Shown here: positions 25,967 through 34,124 of the stretch, in pieces | Position numbering within the stretch: the first letter of the stretch is position 1 | Layout of the letters: each line of letters opens with the position of its first letter | Assembly: GCA_963808965.1 (NCBI GenBank) | Contig: CAWEHU010000007.1 | Span: 158,427 to 222,426 of the forward strand | DNA length: 64,000 nt | Direction of reading: 5' to 3' | Source: CAWEHU01 sp963808965 | GTDB taxonomy: Bacteria; Pseudomonadota; Alphaproteobacteria; Acetobacterales; Acetobacteraceae | Notes under the pieces: generated by a model | What the model was told of the DNA's origin: nothing | The model's input: only the letters and a program-made list of their open reading frames with translations | Databases searched by the model: none | Translations under genes and position numbers: made by a program

Positions 25967-27271
25967 TTATGCGGCGAGCGGGTGACGGCTTTCCGCTAGC
26001 GCCCAGCCGAGCAGCAGGAAGAGCCATCCGGCCATCGGCATGGAAAAGAAGCTGCTCGTGGAGGCGATCGGCCAGAGCTGGATAAGGATGGCCGCGAAGA
26101 GACCGACTCTGAGCGCCGCCGGATTGCGCCACAAGCCGCGCCCGAGCGGCATCAGCCACGCCAAGGCCAGCGCGCAGAAGAGCAGCAGGCCGGGGATTCC
26201 CGCATCCGTTAGGGCCTGCAAATAGAAGTTGTGCGGGTGCGGCGCGCAAACATCGGCGACCGCGAAATGCGCCCGCGCGGCTTCGAGCGCTGATTCCCCG
26301 TAACGGGCCAGCGGACAGCCGGTGCGAAAGCCGTCGAAGCCGCGGCCGTTCCAGGGATGCTGTTCCGCGATCACGATCGAGCGCCGGAACAAGAACCCGT
26401 AATGGCTGGCTCCGAAATGCTCGAGCTGACCCGAGAATTGCAGCACGAGCCTGTCCCACGTCGCACGCGCGACGACGGCGGAGACGGCCACCAGCGCGCA
26501 TCCCGCGGCCAGGGCTGCCAGCATCACCGCCCTGAGCCGGGGCAACAGCAGCGCGCAGACGGCAAGGCCGAAACCGGTCAGCACCGCCGGCATCCGCTGG
26601 TTGATGAGCACCATCAGACAGCTCGCGAGCAGCAGGAGCGCATAGGCGGAGACCGTGCTCACGGGCCGCCTCCGGGCCAGCAGCAGGGCGGCCGGCGGAA
26701 TCACGACCGGCAGCAGAATCCGCGAGAGTGGGGGGCCGGCGCGGGGCTTGTCGAATGGGCCGGTGAGCTCGCCCGCGATGCCAAACCCATCGCCGTACAG
26801 GTTGTGACCGGTGAGGAACTGCACGATGCAGTGCAGAGCGATGTAGGCGGCGCAGGCGGCCAATACGCCGTACATCCACCGCCGGGCGGATTTTTCGCGC
26901 AGCACGGCATGTTCCAGCGCGGCCGTGAAAACCAGGAAGCGGACGGCGGCGATGGCTTGCAGGCTCGAGCCGACGCCGCCCTCGCCTAGTCCCAGGACCG
27001 GGAAGGGCAGGGAGCAGAGCACGAGCCACGCCCACCACACGAGGCCGACGGGCGCCCACCCGGCCCGCAGCCATGTCCAGTTCCGCGTCAGCGCGCAGCG
27101 CAGCAGGAAACATACATCGGTGATGCCGATCATCACTTCGGCGATCGCACGCCCATGCATCAGGAAAAGCGGGGTGAGCAGCGCCGCGATCAGCGCGACC
27201 CGGTCCAGCAGTTGCGGCGCGATGGTCGGCTGCGACGGCCTGAGCCGTGCGGCTGCCAGCTCGGTATTCAG
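25967..27271 (-). CDS. O-antigen ligase family membrane protein
   Basis: About 434 residues. Roughly ten transmembrane helices are evident, such as VALIAALLTPLFLMHGRAIAEVM, VWWAWLVLCSLPF and ALLLLASCLMVLI. The large periplasmic loop carries the WaaL/Wzy_C pattern SGQLEHFGASHYGFLFRRSIVIAEQHPWNGRGFDGFRTGC and, later, APHPHNFYLQALTDAGIPGLLLF, with the conserved Arg and His. It probably joins polysaccharide to lipid A-core or polymerises a surface glycan. The start is unclear: the frame opens inside the upstream gene and the first usable codon after its stop is a CTG at 27271 that overlaps the stop (CTGA). Confidence 0.82.
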   Translation of the reverse strand: MNTELAAARLRPSQPTIAPQLLDRVALIAALLTPLFLMHGRAIAEVMIGITDVCFLLRCALTRNWTWLRAGWAPVGLVWWAWLVLCSLPFPVLGLGEGGVGSSLQAIAAVRFLVFTAALEHAVLREKSARRWMYGVLAACAAYIALHCIVQFLTGHNLYGDGFGIAGELTGPFDKPRAGPPLSRILLPVVIPPAALLLARRRPVSTVSAYALLLLASCLMVLINQRMPAVLTGFGLAVCALLLPRLRAVMLAALAAGCALVAVSAVVARATWDRLVLQFSGQLEHFGASHYGFLFRRSIVIAEQHPWNGRGFDGFRTGCPLARYGESALEAARAHFAVADVCAPHPHNFYLQALTDAGIPGLLLFCALALAWLMPLGRGLWRNPAALRVGLFAAILIQLWPIASTSSFFSMPMAGWLFLLLGWALAESRHPLAA

Positions 27272-27882
27272 CGTGCGGGCCCGCGAGCCAGCCGACGCTC
27301 GACGAAGTCCAGCCGGTCCTGGCCCCAGAAAATCTCGTCCTCGATCACGTAAGTCGGTGCGCCGAACACGCCACGGGCGAGGGCGGCTTGCGTGTCCTGC
27401 TTGCGTCGCTCCGCCCACCGCTCCTCGGCCCCGAGCTTCATCAGATCATTCGCATCGAGCCCGGCGTCGCCGATCAGGGCCGCAAGGGTGGAGGGGTCGC
27501 CGGTATCCTTCTCCTCCTCCCAAAGCGCCTTCAGCACGCGATGTGCGAGCGCGATGGCGGGCTTGTCCCCGATCGTCTCGCGTGCGGCGATGACGCATTT
27601 CGCCGCAAGCATCTCGTTCGCGGGAAAGAAGCGCGGCTCGATCTGGATCGGAACGCCCAGATGCTCGCGCCACCGCTTCAGCTCCATGAGCCGGTACGCC
27701 TGACGCTGGGGCGCGCGCTTGGGCAGCGGCAGGCCCCCCGAGGCGGGGAAGATCGCACTGAAATCCACCGGGAAGATGCGGACGCTCGCCCCGTACCGGT
27801 CCGCCATCGCCTCGAGCCGCGCGGCGCCGAGATGTGTCCAGGGCGAGTTCAGGGAAGCGAAGTAGTCGATGTGCTGAGTCAT
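27268..27882 (-). CDS. 2-hydroxychromene-2-carboxylate isomerase-like (DsbA/kappa-GST fold)
   Basis: 204 residues. It starts MTQHIDYFASLNSPWTHLGA, where Ser replaces the CxxC of DsbA, as in HCCA isomerases and kappa-class glutathione transferases. KRAPQRQAYRLMELKRWREHLG, PFFP-like RFFPANEMLAAKC and the late FGAPTYVIEDEIFWGQDRLDFVERRL match the family to the end. Glutathione-dependent isomerisation in aromatic degradation is the family activity; no aromatic pathway genes are adjacent, so the substrate is open. The gene downstream overlaps its stop. Confidence 0.85.
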   Translation of the reverse strand: MTQHIDYFASLNSPWTHLGAARLEAMADRYGASVRIFPVDFSAIFPASGGLPLPKRAPQRQAYRLMELKRWREHLGVPIQIEPRFFPANEMLAAKCVIAARETIGDKPAIALAHRVLKALWEEEKDTGDPSTLAALIGDAGLDANDLMKLGAEERWAERRKQDTQAALARGVFGAPTYVIEDEIFWGQDRLDFVERRLARGPAR

Positions 27883-27890
27883 GCTTCAGC

Positions 27891-28382
27891 CTAGCTCGCC
27901 ATGTTCTCCGCGATAAGCGCCAAGGCCCGCGCGACGGTCGCGAGGCGCACGGCTCGGCGGTCTCCGGGAAAGACGCGGCGCTCGGTCCGCGACTCTCTGC
28001 CTCGCCGGGCGAGGGCGAACCATACGAGCCCGACCGGCTTCTCGGCCGTGCCCCCGCCAGGTCCGGCTACCCCCGTGACGGCAACCGCGATGTCCGCCGC
28101 CGAGCGACCGACGGCACCCTCCGCCATACGCTCGGCCACTTCCTGGCTGACCGCGCCCACTGCGGCGATCAGCTCCGCGGGCACCCCCAGCATCTCCACT
28201 TTGGCGGCATTGGAGTAGGTCACGAAGCCGCGGTCCATCACGTCCGATGAACCGGCGATGGCGGTCAGCGTCGCGGCGATCAGCCCGCCGGTACAGCTCT
28301 CCGCGGTCGCAAGTTTCAGCCCGTGCGCGCGACAGCTCGCAAGCAGCCGCTCGGCGTCATCGAGCAACTCGGGCGCGATCAC
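27891..28382 (-). CDS. pncC: Nicotinamide-nucleotide amidohydrolase (CinA C-terminal domain family)
   Basis: 163 residues from GTG 28382. The domain is complete: LKLATAESCTGGLIAATLT with the nucleophilic Ser, GSSDVMDRGFVTYSNAAK, VSQEVAERMAEGAV and AVTGVAGPGGGTAEKPVGLVWFAL. It hydrolyses nicotinamide mononucleotide to NaMN, recycling the pyridine ring for NAD. There is no N-terminal COG1058 domain, so this is the stand-alone PncC form. The GTG overlaps the stop of the DUF2252 gene (GTGA), suggesting translational coupling. Confidence 0.93.
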   Translation of the reverse strand: MIAPELLDDAERLLASCRAHGLKLATAESCTGGLIAATLTAIAGSSDVMDRGFVTYSNAAKVEMLGVPAELIAAVGAVSQEVAERMAEGAVGRSAADIAVAVTGVAGPGGGTAEKPVGLVWFALARRGRESRTERRVFPGDRRAVRLATVARALALIAENMAS

Positions 28383-29755
28383 GGCGTGCGCGCCTCGATC
28401 CGGCCGGTCCGGATCGCATCGAGGAACAGGCGCCAATCGTGCTCGGTCTGATCCGCGTAAGCCATCGCGAATGCCGCGATCGCGATATCGAATGTCTCCC
28501 CCCGGCCCATATAGCCCGCGATGCGCGCCGGATCGCCGGAGCGCGCGTGCGCCCGCGCCAGCGTGCGTCCGCAGAGCCCGGCATAATACGCGAGCGCCGC
28601 GTTCTCCATATCGGTGCCGAGCAACGCCAGACGGGAATCCTTCAACTGGCGGACATAGCACTGCAAATCGTCGCCGGGATCTTGTGTCCAGCCCAGGAAC
28701 ACGTCGCTGACCGCCTGCATCACCCTTTGTCCCGTGACCACCCGCTGGCCCTGGTTCGTGTAGGCGCTCGGCCCGGCAAAGGGCGCGAGCACGGATTGTT
28801 GCGCTTCCTTGATTTGCAGCAGCAAGGCGTCGCCGTCCGGCGTGGTCAACAGGGCGAGCGCGCAGAACGTGCCGACGCTGCCCACGCCCACCACCTTGAA
28901 CGCGACGTCCTCCAGCCGATAGCGCTCAAGCAGCACGCGACGGTCTTCCTGCAAAGTCGCTTTATAGGATTCGTAGGCGGTGCGTGCCGTGAACTGGTGC
29001 GTGTCATCGCCGGGTCCCCCGAGCGGGAAGATGACCGGCGGTTTGGGCCGGATACGCCACCCGTTGGCGCGACGCTCCAGGAGCTTCGAGTATCCCTTCC
29101 GCTCCGTGTCCGTTGCGGTTTCCAGCCGGCGCTTCTCGCGGGCGCGCACGCCAGTCTCGTTGATCCTCGACTGTGTTGCCGCGAGATCGATGCGCGAGCG
29201 CCAGATCTCGAGCGGAGCCAGTCGCATCAGTTCCGCCATGTGGGTCCGGTATCGGGCGCAGGTGCTGCGCGCCAGTGCGCGGCAGCTCTTGTCCGTCAGG
29301 TTGCGGCTGCGCCCGGCCACCGCGAAACTCGCCGCAAGGCGTTTCAGGTCCCATTCGAAAGGCGCGGGCAGTGTCTCGTCGAAATCGTTGAGGTCGAAGA
29401 CCGGTATGCCTTCGGGCGAGGCATAGACGCCCATGTTCGCCAGATGGCAGTCTCCGCCTGCCTGCACACGCAACCCGGTGCTCGGCGTAATGGCCAAATC
29501 CGCCGCCATGACCGCGGCTGACCCGCGCAGAAAGGCAAAAGCCGATTGGCGCATTCGGTCATAGCGGATCGGCAACAGGCGCGCGATCCGGTGACGGCCA
29601 CTCTCGATCAGGATGTCCACCGGCGAGCGACGGTTGGCTGGAGGATACCATGTTGCATGCGCGGCGCGGGGGACCTGCTTGCGCAACGCACGTCCCGCAA
29701 GCCGCCGTTCTGCGACGGGAAGGAGCGTGCCGGCTTCGGCGTGCTCGAGAGGCAT
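28379..29755 (-). CDS. DUF2252 family protein
   Basis: About 458 residues from ATG 29755 (MPLEHAEAGTLLPVAERRLA); the frame extends 300 bp further upstream without support. Conserved DUF2252 motifs include RYDRMRQSAFAFLRGSAAVM, GDCHLANMGVYASPEG, VFDLNDFDETLPAPFEWDLKRLAAS, VVGVGSVGTFCALALL, LLLQIKEAQQSVLAPF and GETFDIAIAAFAMAYADQTEHDW. The GDxHxxN and DFDE motifs recall the catalytic loop and metal-binding Asp of the protein-kinase-like fold, so a small-molecule kinase role is plausible but unproven. Upstream of and overlapping pncC. Confidence 0.85.
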   Translation of the reverse strand: MPLEHAEAGTLLPVAERRLAGRALRKQVPRAAHATWYPPANRRSPVDILIESGRHRIARLLPIRYDRMRQSAFAFLRGSAAVMAADLAITPSTGLRVQAGGDCHLANMGVYASPEGIPVFDLNDFDETLPAPFEWDLKRLAASFAVAGRSRNLTDKSCRALARSTCARYRTHMAELMRLAPLEIWRSRIDLAATQSRINETGVRAREKRRLETATDTERKGYSKLLERRANGWRIRPKPPVIFPLGGPGDDTHQFTARTAYESYKATLQEDRRVLLERYRLEDVAFKVVGVGSVGTFCALALLTTPDGDALLLQIKEAQQSVLAPFAGPSAYTNQGQRVVTGQRVMQAVSDVFLGWTQDPGDDLQCYVRQLKDSRLALLGTDMENAALAYYAGLCGRTLARAHARSGDPARIAGYMGRGETFDIAIAAFAMAYADQTEHDWRLFLDAIRTGRIEARTP

Positions 29756-29876
29756 GGCACCCAATCGCGGTTTTCGGGATAGGACAGCAACGTCCCGGCG
29801 CACGCAAGCGTGAGCAGGCGGGATGCTGACTCTGGGGCATTTTCTACCCGCGAACGCAATGAAAGGAGCGACGACA

Positions 29877-31046
29877 ATGGCCGACGTGCAAGCCGCGTGG
29901 ATCGCTGCGAGCGCCTCGATCGCGGTCTCGCTCGTCTCGCTCGCCGGCACATTCTGGACGGCGCAGCGGTCCCGCGAGCTTGCGCGCGAGCAGGCGCGGG
30001 TGGGCGAAAATCTGGCTCGGCTCAACAGCAGCCTGAGCGCCGAGAATGACGCGGCGAAGGCCAAGCGCGACTACGAGTACGAGGCTCGCAAGCGGCTCTA
30101 CGCCGAACTATACCCGCTGGCCTTCCACCTGCATGAGGCTGCGTTCGGCGCGGTCAACCGGATCAAGAATCTCGCCCTCGCGGCACGGAAGGGCTATCTC
30201 GCCGAAGGGGCGGACAATTGGATCAGCGGCACGGACCCTTATTACTTCAATAGCGTCATTCACAGCCTGGTCGCCCCGCTCGCGATCTACGAGTTGATGA
30301 CACGGCGGCTGACCTTCCTCGATCTCAGGCTGGACCAACATCTGTACCGGCAGCATTTTCTTGCGAGCAGGGCTTACCGTGCCTTCCGCTCCGATTTCGA
30401 CCTTGCGGATCCGAGCCGCTGCCCGGCCATCGCGTTCCCGGATGCGCCGGAAGAGGGATACAAGCCGCCGGAAATCCGCCCGCAAGTCCCGCTCACCGAT
30501 CTCGAGCAACGCCGGATGTGGCGGCAGGGCCTCTATTCCGGCCAGGTCAGTCAAGCGGTGGACGCGCTCATGCTGACGGACGGTACCGACGGCGCGGGGC
30601 GAGCGCGATACCGCGTCATGACTTATGCCGAGTTCGCCAAGGCGCTCGGCGCGAACGATCTGCGCACGCCGGAGCCGGGCGAGGGCGGCGGCGGTGAAAT
30701 GAAAACGGCGTTGCGGCCGATCAGCGATCTCTTCCTCGATTTCCATCCCGCCCGCCGGCCGGTCACTTGGCGCATTCTCATGGCCCAGACCGCCTGCTAC
30801 CGAGCCTTGATCGCGGCTGCGCGGGACCCGGATCTCGAGACGTCGAAGATTTTGCGGCAAGCGCTGTTCGCGCGGAGCGAGGACCGGGCAGATTTCGACT
30901 GGCTCGGCGATGGAACGCGGGCGATCCCACCTGCTTTGCGGCACGGCATCGACTTCGCGGCCGAACGTGATTCGTCGCTGAGCGTCGCCGATTCCTATCT
31001 CAAGACCGCTATCGAGGATTTGGATCGCCACTCCGTCGCGCGCTGA
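29877..31046 (+). CDS. Membrane-anchored hypothetical protein with coiled coil
   Basis: 389 residues from ATG 29877, which has AAAGGAG at good spacing; two upstream in-frame ATGs are less well placed. One N-terminal membrane helix (WIAASASIAVSLVSLAGTFWTA) is followed by a coiled coil (RSRELAREQARVGENLARLNSSLSAENDAAKAKRDYEYEARKRLYAEL). A long soluble region with conserved-looking YPLAFHLHEAAFGAVNRI, ADNWISGTDPYYFNSVIHSLVAPLAIYELM and FDWLGDGTRAIPPAL follows. The layout resembles bacterial DUF4760-like or effector-adjacent anchored proteins, but I cannot name the family. Divergent from the DUF2252 gene. Confidence 0.6.
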   Translation: MADVQAAWIAASASIAVSLVSLAGTFWTAQRSRELAREQARVGENLARLNSSLSAENDAAKAKRDYEYEARKRLYAELYPLAFHLHEAAFGAVNRIKNLALAARKGYLAEGADNWISGTDPYYFNSVIHSLVAPLAIYELMTRRLTFLDLRLDQHLYRQHFLASRAYRAFRSDFDLADPSRCPAIAFPDAPEEGYKPPEIRPQVPLTDLEQRRMWRQGLYSGQVSQAVDALMLTDGTDGAGRARYRVMTYAEFAKALGANDLRTPEPGEGGGGEMKTALRPISDLFLDFHPARRPVTWRILMAQTACYRALIAAARDPDLETSKILRQALFARSEDRADFDWLGDGTRAIPPALRHGIDFAAERDSSLSVADSYLKTAIEDLDRHSVAR

Positions 31047-31064
31047 ATCGCGCGGCGGCGGGCG

Positions 31065-31517
31065 TCAGCCCAGCAACTCCGGCCAACGCGAACGAGCGGC
31101 CCAGAGAATGCCGGCGGCGATCGCCCCGGCGATCACGTCATCCGCCATCACGCCAGCCGGGCCGTGCTGGCGGTCGGCCCATCCGACCGGGCCGGGCTTG
31201 GCCACGTCGATGATGCGGAAAAGCACGAAGGCCGCGAGCAGGCCGAGCGGCGTGGGCCGGGCCAGCCCTACGAGCGCGATCCATTGCCCGGCGACCTCGT
31301 CGATCACCACCCAGCCCGGATCGTCCGTGATCCCGCTGGCCGCGACGGCCCATAGCCCGGCGAGCACGGCCAGTAACGCGGCACTCGGCAGAACCCAGGC
31401 CGGTCCCAGCATCAGCGGCCAACCGATCAATATCGCCGCGAGGGACCCGGCGCTGCCCGGTGTGACCGGGAACCTTCCGCAGCCGAAAAAGCCGGCGATG
31501 AGGCGTGCCACCGTCAT
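31065..31517 (-). CDS. pgpA: Phosphatidylglycerophosphatase A
   Basis: 150 residues from ATG 31517 (MTVARLIAGFFGCGRFPVTP). The PgpA pattern is complete: FGCGRFPVTPGSAGSLAAI, WVVIDEVAGQWIAL, FVLFRIIDVAKPGPVGWADRQHGPAGVMADDVIAGAIAA, with four membrane segments. It removes phosphate from phosphatidylglycerophosphate in phosphatidylglycerol synthesis at the inner membrane. The ATG overlaps the stop of the upstream hydrolase (ATGA), so the two are co-translated. Confidence 0.93.
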   Translation of the reverse strand: MTVARLIAGFFGCGRFPVTPGSAGSLAAILIGWPLMLGPAWVLPSAALLAVLAGLWAVAASGITDDPGWVVIDEVAGQWIALVGLARPTPLGLLAAFVLFRIIDVAKPGPVGWADRQHGPAGVMADDVIAGAIAAGILWAARSRWPELLG

Positions 31518-32401
31518 CCGACCGCCGCCAGGAAGGCGCGCAGGACCGGCAACACCTCCGGTTCGGTCAGGATCGGGCCGTGGCCGATATGGGGCAGCGT
31601 AACGACCTGCATTTCCGGCCGCTCGGCGGTCATGCGCGCGACGGTCGCAGGCAGCAGGATCTCGCTGAGTCCGCCGCGCACCAGCAGCAGCGGAATGTGG
31701 GCGAGCGCCCGGAACATCGGCCACAGATCCGGCGGCGGCTCACGCAGCAAGCGGACGATCCGCGTGTCCCACAACGGATGCCAGCGCCCGTCGGGCCCCG
31801 GGCCGTAGGTAAGCCTGCCCATCTGACGCCAATCCTCCTCGCCCGAAAGGGAGAGAGGTGGCAGGCTTGCGCGCAGATAGGCAATGCAAGCCTCGAGATC
31901 CGGCAAGGCGGGATCTTCGCCGACGTAACGGCCCACGAAGTCGGCACCGGCCCGGCCGATCTCCGGCCCGACATCATTCAGCACCACCGCACGCAGCAGT
32001 CCCGGCCGCGCCGCGCCAAGCCCCATCGCCAGCAGCCCCCCGAAACTGGTGCCGAGCACCGCAACTCCGTGCAAATGCAGCGCGGCGCAGACATCGAGCA
32101 CGTCGCCCAAGCAGGCTTCGGGTGCATAGCGCCGCACGTCATGACTGCGACCCGACTGGCCCCTTCCGGGATAGTCGAGCGAGACCATGCGAGCGCAATT
32201 CAACGCTTCGGCCACCGCCGAGAAATCGCCGGAGGTCCGCACGAATCCGGGCAGGCCCAAGACAGGAGGTCCGCCGCCGTTTCCTCGCCACTCCCGCACA
32301 TGCAGTGGCAAACCATCCCACGCGGAGACCGTGAAGGTCTTCAGGCGAATGGGCGTGCGGGCCGGCGCCTCGGCGGACTTCATTTCCAAAGAGATACGCA
32401 C
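31514..32401 (-). CDS. Alpha/beta hydrolase
   Basis: Up to 295 residues; ATG 32383 is an alternative start. Classical alpha/beta-hydrolase order: oxyanion loop GPPVLGLPGFVRTSGDF, SLDYPGRGQSGRS, nucleophile elbow GVAVLGTSFGGLLAMGLG, an acid residue near VRGGLSEILLP and catalytic His in PHIGHGPILTEP. A cap region lies between about residues 140 and 215. Substrate unknown; the fold family includes C-C hydrolases and esterases. It overlaps pgpA by 4 bp, which might mean a lipid-related substrate, but this is speculation. Confidence 0.85.
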   Translation of the reverse strand: MRISLEMKSAEAPARTPIRLKTFTVSAWDGLPLHVREWRGNGGGPPVLGLPGFVRTSGDFSAVAEALNCARMVSLDYPGRGQSGRSHDVRRYAPEACLGDVLDVCAALHLHGVAVLGTSFGGLLAMGLGAARPGLLRAVVLNDVGPEIGRAGADFVGRYVGEDPALPDLEACIAYLRASLPPLSLSGEEDWRQMGRLTYGPGPDGRWHPLWDTRIVRLLREPPPDLWPMFRALAHIPLLLVRGGLSEILLPATVARMTAERPEMQVVTLPHIGHGPILTEPEVLPVLRAFLAAVG

Positions 32402-32543
32402 CGGGATATTTCCGGATGCATAACGCCACGCGCGGACAATCTCAGCCGAAGGAGGTCCTGGCTCTGTTTGGATCCATGGCGTGACGGGATTATTCTCGTT
32501 CGGCAGACGACCCTGATAAACCGAACACGATTGGAGGACCCGA

Positions 32544-33938
32544 ATGGCTGACCCCTCGGATCATGAGCCTCACGGCACGCGTCAGTCGAAGAAGGCGGCC
32601 GCCAGCGGCTGGATCGGCTCGGCGCTCGAATACTATGACTTCTTCATCTACGCGACCGCGGCCTCATTGCTCTTCCCGCAGCTCTTCTTCCCGTCGGACA
32701 ACCCAAGCGTCGCCATTATTGCGTCCTTGGCGACTTACGGCGTCGGCTACGTCGCCCGGCCCATTGGCGCCTTCGTTCTCGGGCACTGGGGCGACACCCA
32801 CGGCCGCAAGACGGTGCTGCTGCTGTGTATGTTCCTGATGGGTTTCTCGACGATGGCCGTCGGCGTGCTGCCGACCTATCAGCAGGTCGGCATGCTCGCT
32901 CCGGTGCTCCTCGTCGTCCTGCGCCTCATCCAGGGCTTCGCGGTCGCCGGGGAGATTTCCGGCGCCAGTTCGATGATTCTCGAACACGCGCCATTCGGCC
33001 GGCGCGGCTACTTCGCCAGCTTCACCCTCCAGGGCGTGCAAGCTGGGCAGATCTTCGCCGCCGCCGTTTTCCTACCGCTGGCCGCATTCATGCCCTCGCA
33101 GGCGTTCAACTCCTGGGGCTGGCGCATCCCCTTCCTGCTCAGCGTCGTCGTCATCATCGCGGGGTATATCATTCGCCGTGAAGTCGAGGAGACTCCCGCC
33201 TTCGCCGAAGAGGGCTCGCACGGCGCGGTACCGAAATCGCCAATCGCCGAAGCCTTCAGGCTCAGCTGGGCGGACATGCTGCGGGTCGTCTGCATGGCCC
33301 TGATGAATGTTATCCCGGTAGTCACCGCGATCTTCGGGGCGGCGTACGCGGTCCAGCCGGCGTACGGGATTGGTTTCCACCCGGATGTCTACCTGTGGAT
33401 TCCGGTGCTGGGCAACATCATCGCGATCGTCGTCATCCCCTATGTCGGCAACCTGTCGGACAGGATTGGCCGCAGGCCCCCGGTCATCGTCGGCGCGCTC
33501 GCTTCGGGACTGCTCTCGTTCCTCTACCTGTACGCGATCAGCATCCACAGCCTGTGGCTGGCCATCATCATATCGTTGCTCATGTGGGGGATCGTCTATC
33601 AAGGCTACAACGCCATCTTCCCGAGCTTCTTCCCCGAACTCTTCCAAACGAAGAGCCGAGTCTCCGCGATGGCCATCGGTCAGAATATCGGGACCACCAT
33701 CACGGCCCTGCTTCCGGCGCTATTCGCAACCGTGGCGCCGCCCGGCTCGAGCAACATCCCGCTCACCATCGGGGCGCTCACCTTCGGCATTACCATCATC
33801 GCGGCGATCGCTGCCGTCACTGCGCGGGAGACCTACCGGATCCACCTGAATGACCTCGGTCATCGGAACGCGGTTCCGGTCGAAAAGCGGGATTACGACC
33901 AGCTTCGGGCGCAGACCCTGGCCGCGGCCAAATCATGA
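32544..33938 (+). CDS. MFS transporter, metabolite:H+ symporter (MHS) family
   Basis: 464 residues, 12 membrane helices, start with GGAGG 7 bp upstream. MHS hallmarks are SGWIGSALEYYDFFIYATAASLLFPQLFF, YVARPIGAFVLGHWGDTHGRKTVLL and LIQGFAVAGEISGASSMILEHAP, as in ShiA/KgtP-type carriers of shikimate, citrate, proline or 2-oxoglutarate. The C-terminal half carries GNLSDRIGRRPPVIVG. Substrate cannot be fixed from sequence and no catabolic gene flanks it. It is followed by a hairpin and a redox gene in the same direction. Confidence 0.92.
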   Translation: MADPSDHEPHGTRQSKKAAASGWIGSALEYYDFFIYATAASLLFPQLFFPSDNPSVAIIASLATYGVGYVARPIGAFVLGHWGDTHGRKTVLLLCMFLMGFSTMAVGVLPTYQQVGMLAPVLLVVLRLIQGFAVAGEISGASSMILEHAPFGRRGYFASFTLQGVQAGQIFAAAVFLPLAAFMPSQAFNSWGWRIPFLLSVVVIIAGYIIRREVEETPAFAEEGSHGAVPKSPIAEAFRLSWADMLRVVCMALMNVIPVVTAIFGAAYAVQPAYGIGFHPDVYLWIPVLGNIIAIVVIPYVGNLSDRIGRRPPVIVGALASGLLSFLYLYAISIHSLWLAIIISLLMWGIVYQGYNAIFPSFFPELFQTKSRVSAMAIGQNIGTTITALLPALFATVAPPGSSNIPLTIGALTFGITIIAAIAAVTARETYRIHLNDLGHRNAVPVEKRDYDQLRAQTLAAAKS

Positions 33939-33981
33939 GTTCGCGCCGCGGGATGAGGGGCTCTTTCTGAGGGCCAGCAAA

Positions 33982-34013
33982 CCCTGTCTGCCACGGTCGT
34001 GTGGCAGACAGGG
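33982..34013. terminator. Perfect 13-bp hairpin after the MHS transporter gene
   Basis: CCCTGTCTGCCAC (33982-33994) pairs perfectly with GTGGCAGACAGGG (34001-34013) around GGTCGT. It begins 44 bp after the transporter stop. No T-tract follows, so it may be a processed 3' hairpin or attenuator before the next gene rather than a classic intrinsic terminator. Confidence 0.55.
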
Positions 34014-34124
34014 CGGATGGAAATGCTGGCGAGCCTGAACTTGGTGCGCCGAACGCCCGCTAACGTCGGGCAGCAGAAAGCGGGCCGAACTATGACCCTC
34101 AATGCCATTCCTCGGAGGCCAGAG

